Assembly (NCBI GenBank): GCA_026119855.1
Contig: JAOWBW010001043.1
Location: forward strand, 186,001-250,000
Source: Campanula takesimana
Lineage: Eukaryota > Streptophyta > Magnoliopsida > Asterales > Campanulaceae
Reading direction: 5' to 3'
Length of the DNA: 64,000 bases
Positions 55,573-64,000 of the stretch are shown one piece after another. A program made the position numbers and the translations under genes. Within the stretch, counting starts at the first letter, position 1. Every line of letters starts with the position of its first letter. Under the pieces are notes generated by a model, which ran no database searches, had not been told where the DNA came from, and saw only the letters and a list, made by a program, of their open reading frames with translations.

Positions 55573-57697
55573 ATGGGGAGTCTGGTTTACTATGGAGGAA
55601 TAACTAGGTGTTCTCGATCGAGATCGCCTCGAATTGCGTGTCTTTGTAGAGCATCATCATCAGTTGGATTAAGATACAAAGTTCTTGAAGAAGTAGATAA
55701 AGAGTTGAGTAAAGGAGATGAGAGAGCTGCCCTTTCTCTTATCAAGGATTTGCAGGCCAAATCCGAGGAAGGTCTTCAATGTTTCGGAGGTGCCCGACAG
55801 GTTCTTTCCTCTCCCTCCCCTCAATATTTCCACTCATTCAATTTCAGTGTCGTAAAAATGGATCACTTTTGAGCCGCCCATGCATGTTAAATCTGATCCA
55901 TTTTCACTACTCCAGAATTGGATCTCTAATACTGCTAATACTCCAGTATTAGAGATCCATTTCATCGGAGTTTGATCTCTAATACTGCTAATTAATACTC
56001 TCGTATTAGTATTAGAGATCCAACTCCAGTAAGAATCTAGATGTCCATAAAATAGGGATTGGTTTCTTTGATAAAAATGGCATATTGATTGAGTAGATAG
56101 GGTGCAGGTGCCCCAGAGACTATACACATTGGATGAGCTAAAACTAAATGGAATCGAGACATCATCTCTTCTATCACCAACAGATACAACACTAGGCACT
56201 ATAGAAAGAAACCTGCAGATTGCTGCTCTTCTCGGAGTCCTTTCTTCGTTGAGTGTTTTCAAATTCAGTCCCCAGCAATTTCTATATTTGTCCGTGGGGT
56301 CGTTCTTCTTAGCAGCAGCAGACTCGGTAATTTGTTCTCAGTTTATGTTCGTTCGGTTGCCCTTTCTGATAACTAATTAGGATACAAATGCAGTTTACAA
56401 ATTACAGTAAATATATCATTTTTCTGATAGAGTTCTTTGGTCATAACTCATAGATTTCGTTCGGTGGAGGAATCGGTAGTTTAATTCTTGATACAATTGG
56501 ACATACCATTAGTCAGAAGTATCATAACAGGGTTATACAAGTAATCTCTCTCCCTCTCTCTCTCTCTCTTTATATATATACATATATGTATATATTCAGT
56601 TACATTCAAAGAGATTAATGACTTTAATTGCTGCCATGATATTTTTTTTTCTTACTAGCATGAAGCTGGGCATTTCTTGATTGCCTACTTGCTGGGGATT
56701 CTTCCTAGGGGGTACACATTATCAAGTTTGGAAGCCTTGCAAAAGGAAGGATCACTTAATGTTCAAGCAGGGACTGCTTTTGTTGATTTTGAGTTTCTTG
56801 AAGAAGTAGGTTATATACTCCCTCCGTCCCAGAAAGTTAGTCCCATTTGACTTTTCAAACATTATAAGGTTACGTTATAAGTTTTGAAAATTCAGTTAAT
56901 CTGAAACCTTCATTTTGGAAATGGGACTAACTTTCTGGGACAAATAGAGAGGGGAAATGAGACTTTCATTTTGGGACGGAGGAAGTATTTTCTAAAAAAT
57001 TATCTCACTTTTCAGATCATACTTCCTAGAATGAAATTTCTTCAGAGAAAAATACCAGACCGGTTTTCGGGTTTCTGGTCCTTTGACCGAGAGATCGGTA
57101 GGGTCCAAGACAACCATATGATCACTACTCGTTCGTAGCTAATACTCCAGTGCATTGCTCATTTGCAGGTTAATGCGGGAAAAGTATCAGCCACAGTATG
57201 TCTACTTTTCTTACTGTCAGAAAAGTCAATTTCATTTTACTGTTAAAAACACAACCCATTAACGTCGAGAACATCTTTGTAGATGCTGAACAGGTTCACC
57301 TGTATAGCATTAGCAGGCGTAGCGACAGAGTATCTTCTTTACGGTTATGCTGAGGGAGGCCTTTCTGATATAAACACGGTAAACTTATAATTTATGTATA
57401 TCTGCTACTAAAACTGCTTAAAAGTCAACTCACTCAAAATGCCCGTCAAAAGTCAAAGGTTGGATGGTCAACTTATTCTTATGTTTTGTGTTGCAGTTGG
57501 ATAGATTGCTGAAAGGCTTGGGGTTCACACAGAAGAAGGCAGACTCTCAAGTCAGATGGGCTGTACTCAACACTGTCGTGCTTTTAAGACGCCATGAAAA
57601 TGCACGAGCTAAGCTTGCTGAAGCCATGTCTGAAGGGAAATCCGTTGGCTCGTGCATTGATATTATAGAGAATGCGATAGACGAGAAAGATCTGTAG
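55573..57697 (+). CDS. FtsH/M41-like HEAGH protein, plastid-targeted (VIR3/stress-regulated type), compact copy
   Basis: Seven exons with consensus sites, all phase 0: 55573-55800, 56108-56326, 56454-56540, 56659-56805, 57169-57195, 57283-57378, 57497-57697; 334 residues. The N-terminus (SRSRSPRIACLCRASSS) looks like a transit peptide. Then VDKELSKGDERAALSLIKDL, a hydrophobic stretch (LQIAALLGVLSSLSVF, FLYLSVGSFFLAA) and GGGIGSLILDTIGHTIS, HEAGHFLIAYLLGILPRGYT, and FTCIALAGVATEYLLYGYAE followed by LSDI. The HExxH and the later Asp match the M41 peptidase zinc site, but no AAA ATPase is present. Plant relatives are annotated as stress-regulated or VIRESCENT3-like plastid proteins; proteolytic activity is not assured. 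It differs from its divergent paralogue mainly in exons 2-3. Confidence 0.83.
56818..56985. mobile_element. Stowaway MITE in intron 4 of the compact HEAGH gene
   Basis: Ends ctccctccgtcccagaaagt and ttttgggacggaggaag, with TA on both sides. It starts 12 bp after the exon 4 donor. Confidence 0.88.
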
Positions 57698-58328
57698 TAA
57701 ATTTCAGACCAAATTATATCTGAATTTGATTTTGCTGAGGTTTTTTGAACAAACTTGTGAGGATCAACTGAAGCATTAGGTGGAGTATGAATGTTGCTAG
57801 AATTGGGAAAATGCAGAAATATTAGAGAAGGAAGTCAAGCAAGAAGATGTAGCATGGGAAATATAGTGAAATAGACAGTAGTTTATATGATATTTAAAAT
57901 TTAATAATTATGTTCCATAATAAAAATCACAATTGACTTGTCAAATATTACTTGTAACTAGTAGTGCACCCGCGCGATGCGCAGAATTATTATAATTATA
58001 ATTTACTAAAACTTATTATTGATTAATCATCAAGTGATTTATCAATGACAAATTTTAAAATTTCATTGGGATGATTAGATTGATTATAATCTTTGGTCAA
58101 AGTTCACATATGTTGACCGTCAAAAATCCAAAATGGACTATCTTTCGGGACGGAGGGAATAAATAATAAGCTATCTTCCTTAAAATTGTGAATTTTATTA
58201 TATTTGACCCATTTTAATTAGAAAAAAAATACAGTATACTATTTATTTTTACCACCTCCTCCTATTTTTGTCTCAATACTAAATCACCTTTTCTAATAAA
58301 TAACCATCTTAGTAGTAGGTCGCGTGAT
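57698..58328. other. Downstream spacer
   Basis: 3' flank of the compact gene. At about 57957 the word ctagtagtgcacccgcgcgatgcgc (listed here only as a landmark) resembles repeated plant element ends, and a partial Stowaway end (gggacggaggga) lies near 58150. No gene is recognised. Confidence 0.5.
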
Positions 58329-58615
58329 AAACGTGTTTTACTTTAAGGAAGGAAAAACGTGTTTTTCAAAGACGCTGGCCTTTATTCCTAAAAACAGGCG
58401 GTGGTATTTTCGTAAATACTGGCAAACATCAGAAATGCCCATTGTTAATATTACCAAAAGTCAGTGATTTCGACTGGCGTTTATAAACATGAAACTGACA
58501 CTTTTCTTAAGTGCCAGTGGTAGTGTTTAAAAGTGCCAGCCATTACACTTACACTTTTAAACATTGATACTGGCACTTATTAAAAGTGCCAGTAGTAGTG
58601 TCAATAAGTGCCAAT
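58329..58615. mobile_element. Foldback MITE with ACGTGTTTT ends, copy 2 (partial)
   Basis: Starts aaacgtgttttactttaagg, the inverse of the right end of the copy at 10867-11289. It shares the interior agtgcca/tggcact inverted words. The right end is not clear. Confidence 0.55.
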
Positions 58616-58700
58616 GTACATGTCAATTTCAAATATATGCTTGTAATAAAGTCAAAGACATTGATTAATAAATAACCAATAGTAATACTTTTGTAATATA

Positions 58701-58981
58701 CTCTCACCGCCCTAGCACAAGTAGGACTTCTTTCCCTTTTAGGCCGTCTCAGAACAATTGAGACTGCCCAAAATGAAAATGTTATAATATATTTATATTC
58801 AACCAACCCCACTATTTAATCCCACTCATTCTCTCTCTTCATTTTCCACCACTAATTTTATTCAACCAACACTACTATTTACCTCACTCATTATCTATTT
58901 CATTTTCTACCACACATTCACTACTTTCTCTTAATTATTGTGTCCACTCCTCTAGGCCTACTTGTGCTGAGACGGAGGGAG
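58701..58981. mobile_element. Stowaway MITE
   Basis: Ends ctctcaccgccctagcacaa and ttgtgctgagacggaggg..., with TA on both sides. It belongs to a different subfamily from the ones with the tcccatttgac interior. Confidence 0.8.
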
Positions 58982-58983
58982 TA

Positions 58984-59907
58984 TATTTTTTAGTTCCAAA
59001 AAAATAACCCATAGAGTAAAAAAAAAAAAAAGCCATTATTTTGCTAATTAAATGTTTCTAGAGAGTTTTCGAGTGGAACTTTTTAAAAATCTTTGCTCTT
59101 TTTAGCTGCTTAAAATAGTAGTGTCCAGAAAGAAGCTCAATTTTTCTTCAAATTATTGGTCAAAGTAAAAATTGCTTGACCAAGAATTCTAATTCGAGCG
59201 GGACAGAGGGAGTATATACTTTATAGTCTCATAAAAATGCAAAAGGGCGAAAAAATAATCTCAGCTTGTGTAGATTTTGCATGAACACGCATGTTTTTTT
59301 TTTTTTAATCACTCTATGGTTTAAAAAAAAAAAAAAAAAAAATCCATCTCATTAAACCGGTCACTTTTTCTTTTTTATCCATTTTATTTTTTGGTCCCTT
59401 TAAAATCCAATGCAAATTATTGATCGGTTTCCCATTACATCTCTAAATTAAAAGTTGTGGTAACAGCTGAAACTGGAAAGATACCCGTTCTTTTAATACC
59501 TTGACCGATTGAAAATAATGAATTAATCAGAAACAATGATCTTCGATCTTGTTTGTTGAATATGAAAAGGAAAACCAAAAGGAAAGAAAAAAAAATAGAG
59601 AAAATACACAAACCCTACCTTAAATAACCCGCACCCTAATAACCTTGTTTTCACACAGAATTAGGATTGTTGATAGACAATCTTTTTGAGAAAAATCAAA
59701 TATTGTACTCCTCTCTAAGCAAAATCCATGTTAAAAAAAAAAACAAAAAAAAAACACGTCTTTGCCGTTGTCTACAGTACAACATTTCATTCCCTAAATA
59801 ATCTCCGCCTTTTTCACTCCATACAATGCCATCTACCTCAATCCCTGTAGTTCAATTCCCACTTTCATAAATGTTATTTGTATTCTTTCTTTGTAGTCTG
59901 TTTTTTA
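58984..59907. other. Intergenic spacer, nothing recognised
   Basis: AT-rich, with several poly(A) and poly(T) runs (59296, 59323, 59735) and an isolated Stowaway right end near 59200. Confidence 0.5.
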
Positions 59908-60074
59908 CACTCTCCGTCCCATCTTATTATTTTCATATATTGTCTCAAAAAGTTTTACACATTTCTAAAACTTAGGCTTAAAATTGCATAAATAAAACAT
60001 GGCTAGGGAAACAAATCTTCATATCTTTAAAAAGTTAGAATAGTCAAATGCGAAACATTTTGGGACGGAGTGAG
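59908..60074. mobile_element. Stowaway MITE
   Basis: Ends cactctccgtcccatcttat and attttgggacggagtgag, with TA on both sides. Confidence 0.75.
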
Positions 60075-60077
60075 TAT

Positions 60078-60216
60078 TTTGTAATCACAAAATGAGGTGG
60101 TGATATTTTATTGGTTGCATCGATAAGGAACCCGCCACACTTTAATTAAAAACAACAATAACATTATTACACCTAAGATTTTGTGAGCAAGTTTTTGTGA
60201 CTTTTTTGTTCCCCTG
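60078..60216. mobile_element. MITE with TAGGGGCACAAAA ends, copy 2 (left end missing)
   Basis: Inverted relative of 52519-52686: shared tcacaaaatgaggtggtgat, attggttgcatcga and ttttgtgagcaagtttttgt words. The left end is cut next to the Stowaway element at 59908-60074. Confidence 0.65.
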
Positions 60217-61726
60217 ATATTATTCTAACTCCAATTGATGGATGATAATGGAGTAGTTATGGTAACTGTAATCAAACGAAATGTCAGGGTACAAATGTAG
60301 AAACGGTGTATAAGGAATTTAATTAGTTGTAATGAGCTAATTTGACTTAGTAGCTTCCCATTTTGGTTTTCTCAAGTACCTTTAAACTGCTTCAAAAAAA
60401 AAAAAAAAAAAAAACACTTTAAACTGACCAACATTAAGTAAGTACTTATAAAAATTTTTGCCGAACATAAGAAAAACCTAAGCATACTAACGTTTACCAT
60501 AAATAAACTTTTCTTTCAATTTTTTTTTATCAATTTCAAATTAAAAGCTGGAGTAAATTTATGAAGTAATTGCGGGATTCATTAAATATTATTTAGCTTT
60601 TCCAAACATAAACTTACCGATTTCCTAATAAAAAATAAACACACTTCACAGTCTGCCATCATCAACTCCTTTTCTCTAACTGGTCACCATCATCACCGCC
60701 CATACCCAATTTCACCACTATCACTGTCCATAACCACTGGACAAAGGGATGGCAACTAAGTGAGATACCTTATCAATGTCCATTCCAAATGCGTTTACCT
60801 TAATTTTTCCTTCTTGATAGCTCATTACCGATGCTTTCATCCAAGTAATATTTTTTTATCAATACAGGTTTGTAGTTGCTTCCATGACACCGATTGAGAT
60901 ATATTTATAGTCTAATATCTAAGAATATGGCTAGTCTCAAAATTAAATATTGTTCCCATGGCCTTTAGAATTCAGTGGCAGATAGGAAGTCGAATTGAAG
61001 AGTCTAATCTTTTAAAAATGTCTATTAAAGCAATTAAATCAACTTTAAATTCATTAATATATCTAATAAAAAAAGATGGTGATAATCTATTTTTAGAAAC
61101 CAGATTTGGTGGGAAAATTTTGACTTTCTATTTTGGGTGACTATCGTGCTTTTATATATATATAGATATAGATATAGATACGATGAAATTGTAATGAGAT
61201 TATTTATTTAAAACGTTACACTTATTTAAAACGAATGAGAACGGCATTTATTATGGGGCGGAAGGGTCAATATCTTTAAATATATATATATATATCTTTT
61301 AAATTTTACAAAAAATTAATCTGATATGAAAGATTTGAAAAGGATGAACATACTATTGTTTAGAGCTTAGAAGTATTTTATGTTAAGCCATGATTTTTTG
61401 TGACAAAAATATGCAAGTTTGCTAATTTTAATTTTAATCTTTTACCTTTATCTTTATAAGTAGCATCAGCGTTAAAGCCACATAAGCGTACACAATCCAC
61501 ATATATCGTCATATTAATATTTTTGTTAATTTTGAATAAAATTTTAGACGGTGATCAATTTTGTCCACCCAAAATTTTACTTTCAAAGTATTGACGCGGA
61601 AAATGAATGCATATTCGAATGTTATCCCTATCTATTAAGTACATGAAATAGTTTTGATATTTTCAGTTAAATTTATTATGTCCCGTCGAGTATCGACGGG
61701 CTACAAACTAGTTACATAAAGAGCGA
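60217..61726. other. Intergenic spacer, nothing recognised
   Basis: Short open frame 60958-61140 without recognisable features, TA/GATA microsatellites near 61153-61180 and 61280-61296, and an element-end-like word near 61683-61710 (cgggctacaaactagt). Confidence 0.45.
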
Positions 61727-61775
61727 TGCTAGGGGCACAAAATCTTGGTCACAAAGATGAGGTGGTGATATTGAT
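61727..61775. mobile_element. MITE with TAGGGGCACAAAA end, copy 3 (fragment)
   Basis: taggggcacaaaatcttggt and the following gatgaggtggtgatatt match the left part of the family, then the match stops near 61775. Confidence 0.6.
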
Positions 61776-62031
61776 GCTACATGAAAATTCTGGTCCGCGC
61801 CTTGCATCCGGGGTTGTAGTCTAGAGATACTCTGGCTTGGATCTTAAACCTAATACCTGAGAAAACAGACACCGTTGGGGGTGGGGGGAGGGTTTCCCCC
61901 CAAAACCCCTGCGGCGTGAGAATCAGATTCCGGCCAAGATGAATAAGAAACAAGGTGAACAAGAACCAAGGGAAGAGGGTTTAAGCTAGAGAGAGAAGCT
62001 TACAGAGCTTGAGCTGGTGAATGGTTTATAT
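61776..62031. other. Spacer before the copia LTR
   Basis: Contains a G/C-run segment (gggggtggggggagggtttcc, near 61876). No gene is recognised. Confidence 0.4.
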
Positions 62032-62203
62032 TGTTAGTAATAAAGATCCTATGTGATCTAGTTTCCTTTTCACTTTAGGTTATTATTAGTTTTAGTCTTT
62101 ATTCTACTAGGTTTCTATTACTTGTTCCTCAAGATACTACTCTTGTATTTATACTGCTTCTCAATATCAATACAACTAATTTTCCCTTTTACCAAAGTCT
62201 ACA
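62032..62203 (+). repeat. 5' LTR of a Ty1/copia element
   Basis: 172 bp, starting tgttagtaataaagatcc and ending aagtctaca, followed directly by a tRNA-Met-type primer site. The short LTR fits the Ale/Retrofit group. The left flank is tatat; its partner lies beyond the window. Confidence 0.75.
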
Positions 62204-62216
62204 TGGTAACCAGAGC
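62204..62216 (+). promoter_or_regulatory. Primer binding site of the copia element
   Basis: tggtaaccagagc immediately follows the LTR and resembles the initiator tRNA-Met primer site with small changes. Confidence 0.7.
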
Positions 62217-64000
62217 AAGATCCAAAAAAAAACCCTACCTCCTCTATTTACTCGGCATAGCCAGAAAGCCCCCACCACCGTGGACAACCCAGCCTACATA
62301 ACCTGGTTCTGGCAAGATAAACTGCTTCTAGGCTCGTTAGCCAGAACTCTCTCCCCTTTAATCGTCACCCTCATCTCTCAATGCAAAACCACCAATGAAG
62401 CATGGGTTGCCCTTGCCAAAACCTATGTTAATCCTTCCCGGAGCCATCTCAAACAGATCAAGGATCGCCTTCGCAACATCACGAAGGGTCCGCGTCCCGT
62501 CACTGAATACATGCAAGAAATCAAGTCCTGCTCCGATCAACTAGCCTCTCTCGGCAAGCCACTGGATTCTGAAGATATAGTCGAACGTATTCTTGATCAA
62601 CTGAACGACCCATACTTTGACAGTGTTGTGCAAGCCGTTCAAAGACGGGAAAACCCTATATCCTTTGATGAGCTTCATGAAAAACTACTCAATCGAGAAT
62701 TAACTCCCAAACACCGATCCACCCCCTCCCCCACCATGTTTCCTGCCTCTGTCCACTGCACAACCAAACCCCCACCCAACCGCTCAAACAAAACCACCAC
62801 ATCCAACCCACCCGCCAACCCGACCAACAACCAGCATACTGCTCAAAACCCCCCTTACAGTCAGTATAAAGGCCGTTGCCAATGGTGCAAGAACTATGGG
62901 CACTTCTTAAACCAATGCACATCCTTTCGCCAAGCTTTTCCCAACGCCAATTTTCCGATACCTCCCAACAGTAACTCCTCTACACCTCGGCAGAACCCTA
63001 TCCGGCCACCCCCCAACCCCAACCCGCGAACCTTTGCAGCCTTTATAAGTCGTCCCACTCCACCCAGTTGGCTATTTGACAGCGGCTCCACGCACTATGT
63101 GACACATGACCTAAACAATTTGGCTCTTCACTCTCCATATGATGGCACCGATGAACTTCTCATTGGTGATGGTTCAGGTCTACCTATTTCTCACATTGGT
63201 TCAACCTCTTTCTCTACTCCCTCTCACTGTTTTAAACTGAATCATGTCTTATTTGTTCCCAATATTTCCCGTAATATCATATCTATCTCTAAACTTTGTC
63301 ATGACAATAATGCTACTATCACGTTCTCATCTGACTCTTTTGTTGTGAAGGAACGTCTCACGGACACCATCATCCTTCAAGGCAAATCTAATTCTGGCGT
63401 CTACGAATGGCTTCCCACCTCCTCCGCTGTTCGTATCTCTCCTCCCATGTTCAACTCCGCATCCGTCCTCACCACCTCAACATGGCATCATAGATTAGGG
63501 CATCCTTCTTCCAGTATTTTACGTCACGTTAGTAATTCCTTTCATTTAAATATTCCTAGTTGTTCGTCTTTTCATTGCAATTCCTGCGATTGTAATAAAA
63601 GTCATAAACTCCTGTTTTATAATAATACCATTACTTCTTCTGGTCCTCTCGATGTTTTGTACAGTGATGTCTGGACATCTCCTTTGCATTCCTTTGATGG
63701 GTTTAAATATTACATTATATTTGTTGATCATTATTCCAAATATATATGGCTTTACCCATTAAAACATAAAAATGATGTCGTGTCAGTCTTCTCCAACTTC
63801 AAAGCTCTTGTTGAAAAGTTTTTCAAACGTCCCATTCTCACTATTTTCAGTGACAACGGTGGGGAATACATTGGCCTTCGCCATACTCTCATATCTCATG
63901 GCATTACTCATCTCACATCCCCACCACACACACCAGAACACAATGGGTACTCTGAGCGTCGCCATCGCCACATTGTGGAAACCGGGTTGTCTCTTCTCAC
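62210..64000 (+). CDS. Ty1/copia Ale/Retrofit-type gag-pol, 5' part, runs off the window
   Basis: One frame is open from just after the primer site to the window end. Gag (AYITWFWQDKLLLGSLARTL, EAWVALAKTYVNPSRSHLKQ, NPISFDELHEKLLNRELT) covers 62290-62700. A zinc knuckle (CQWCKNYGHFLNQC) is near 62880. Protease (WLFDSGSTHYVT) is near 63070, GAG-pre-integrase (TWHHRLGHPSSSILRH) near 63480, and integrase (LDVLYSDVWTSPLHSFDGFK, IFSDNGGEYIGL, TPEHNGYSERRHRHIVETG) from 63650. The usual first 70-90 residues of gag, with the start codon, are missing: gag begins mid-domain about 80 bp after the LTR and the first in-frame ATG is near 62511. The rest reads without stops, so the element is recent but carries a 5' deletion. 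Confidence 0.88.

Noticed and set aside
60958..61140. 60-codon open frame
   Set aside because: AT-rich, Lys/Ile/Leu-biased, no recognisable features, no splice or promoter context.

Overview
This is nuclear DNA from a flowering plant, almost certainly a eudicot. The evidence is intron-containing genes with plant-type splice sites, a histone H2A.X ending in SQEF, a plastid-targeted HEAGH protein family, and dense plant transposons (hAT, CACTA, Mutator, Harbinger, Stowaway, Ty1/copia and Ty3/gypsy) in AT-rich sequence. I cannot name the species.

Layout. 1-14 kb is gene-poor: an old local duplication, a hAT element interrupted by a CACTA element (both with exact target-site duplications), a second hAT, a Harbinger-type MITE, a scrap resembling plastid 23S rRNA, and a 514-bp tandem duplication. 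14.35-16.3 kb holds an intronless coiled-coil, tail-anchored protein gene resembling peroxisomal and mitochondrial division factors. It is bracketed by two inverted copies of one repeat with palindromic ends. A tRNA-Glu(CUC) lies at 18.8 kb. 18.9-25.7 kb is a Mutator-like element with about 120-bp terminal inverted repeats. It carries a plant-mobile-domain gene broken by two stops, a small unknown gene, and the N-terminal part of a MuDR-type transposase. Each of the three is headed by its own cluster of AATTCGCT/AGCGAATT hairpins.

26.3-37.5 kb is nested retroelements: a decayed copia element, in it an LTR of another family, and in that an almost complete Ty3/gypsy Tekay/Del-type element with near-identical 2.12-kb LTRs. 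37.9-41.2 kb is a non-autonomous Mutator-type element with a perfect 9-bp duplication. It contains two related elements lodged in TA microsatellites, one of which holds a 114-bp hairpin satellite. It ends 170 bp before the TATA box of the H2A.X gene (41.5-42.8 kb).

43.85-57.7 kb is a head-to-head pair of paralogues encoding FtsH/M41-like HEAGH proteins. They share a 233-bp intergenic region; one gene spans 2.1 kb and the other 11.5 kb because of long, transposon-bearing introns. The remainder is MITE-rich spacer followed by the 5' part of a copia element (LTR, primer binding site, gag, protease, start of integrase) that runs off the window.

Two patterns stand out. The gypsy element is very young by its LTRs, yet its coding region carries five single-base deletions, all at short homopolymers. 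The conserved H2A.X gene shows the same kind of lesion just after its start codon. This may be a sequence-quality artefact rather than biology and affects how the frameshifts should be read.
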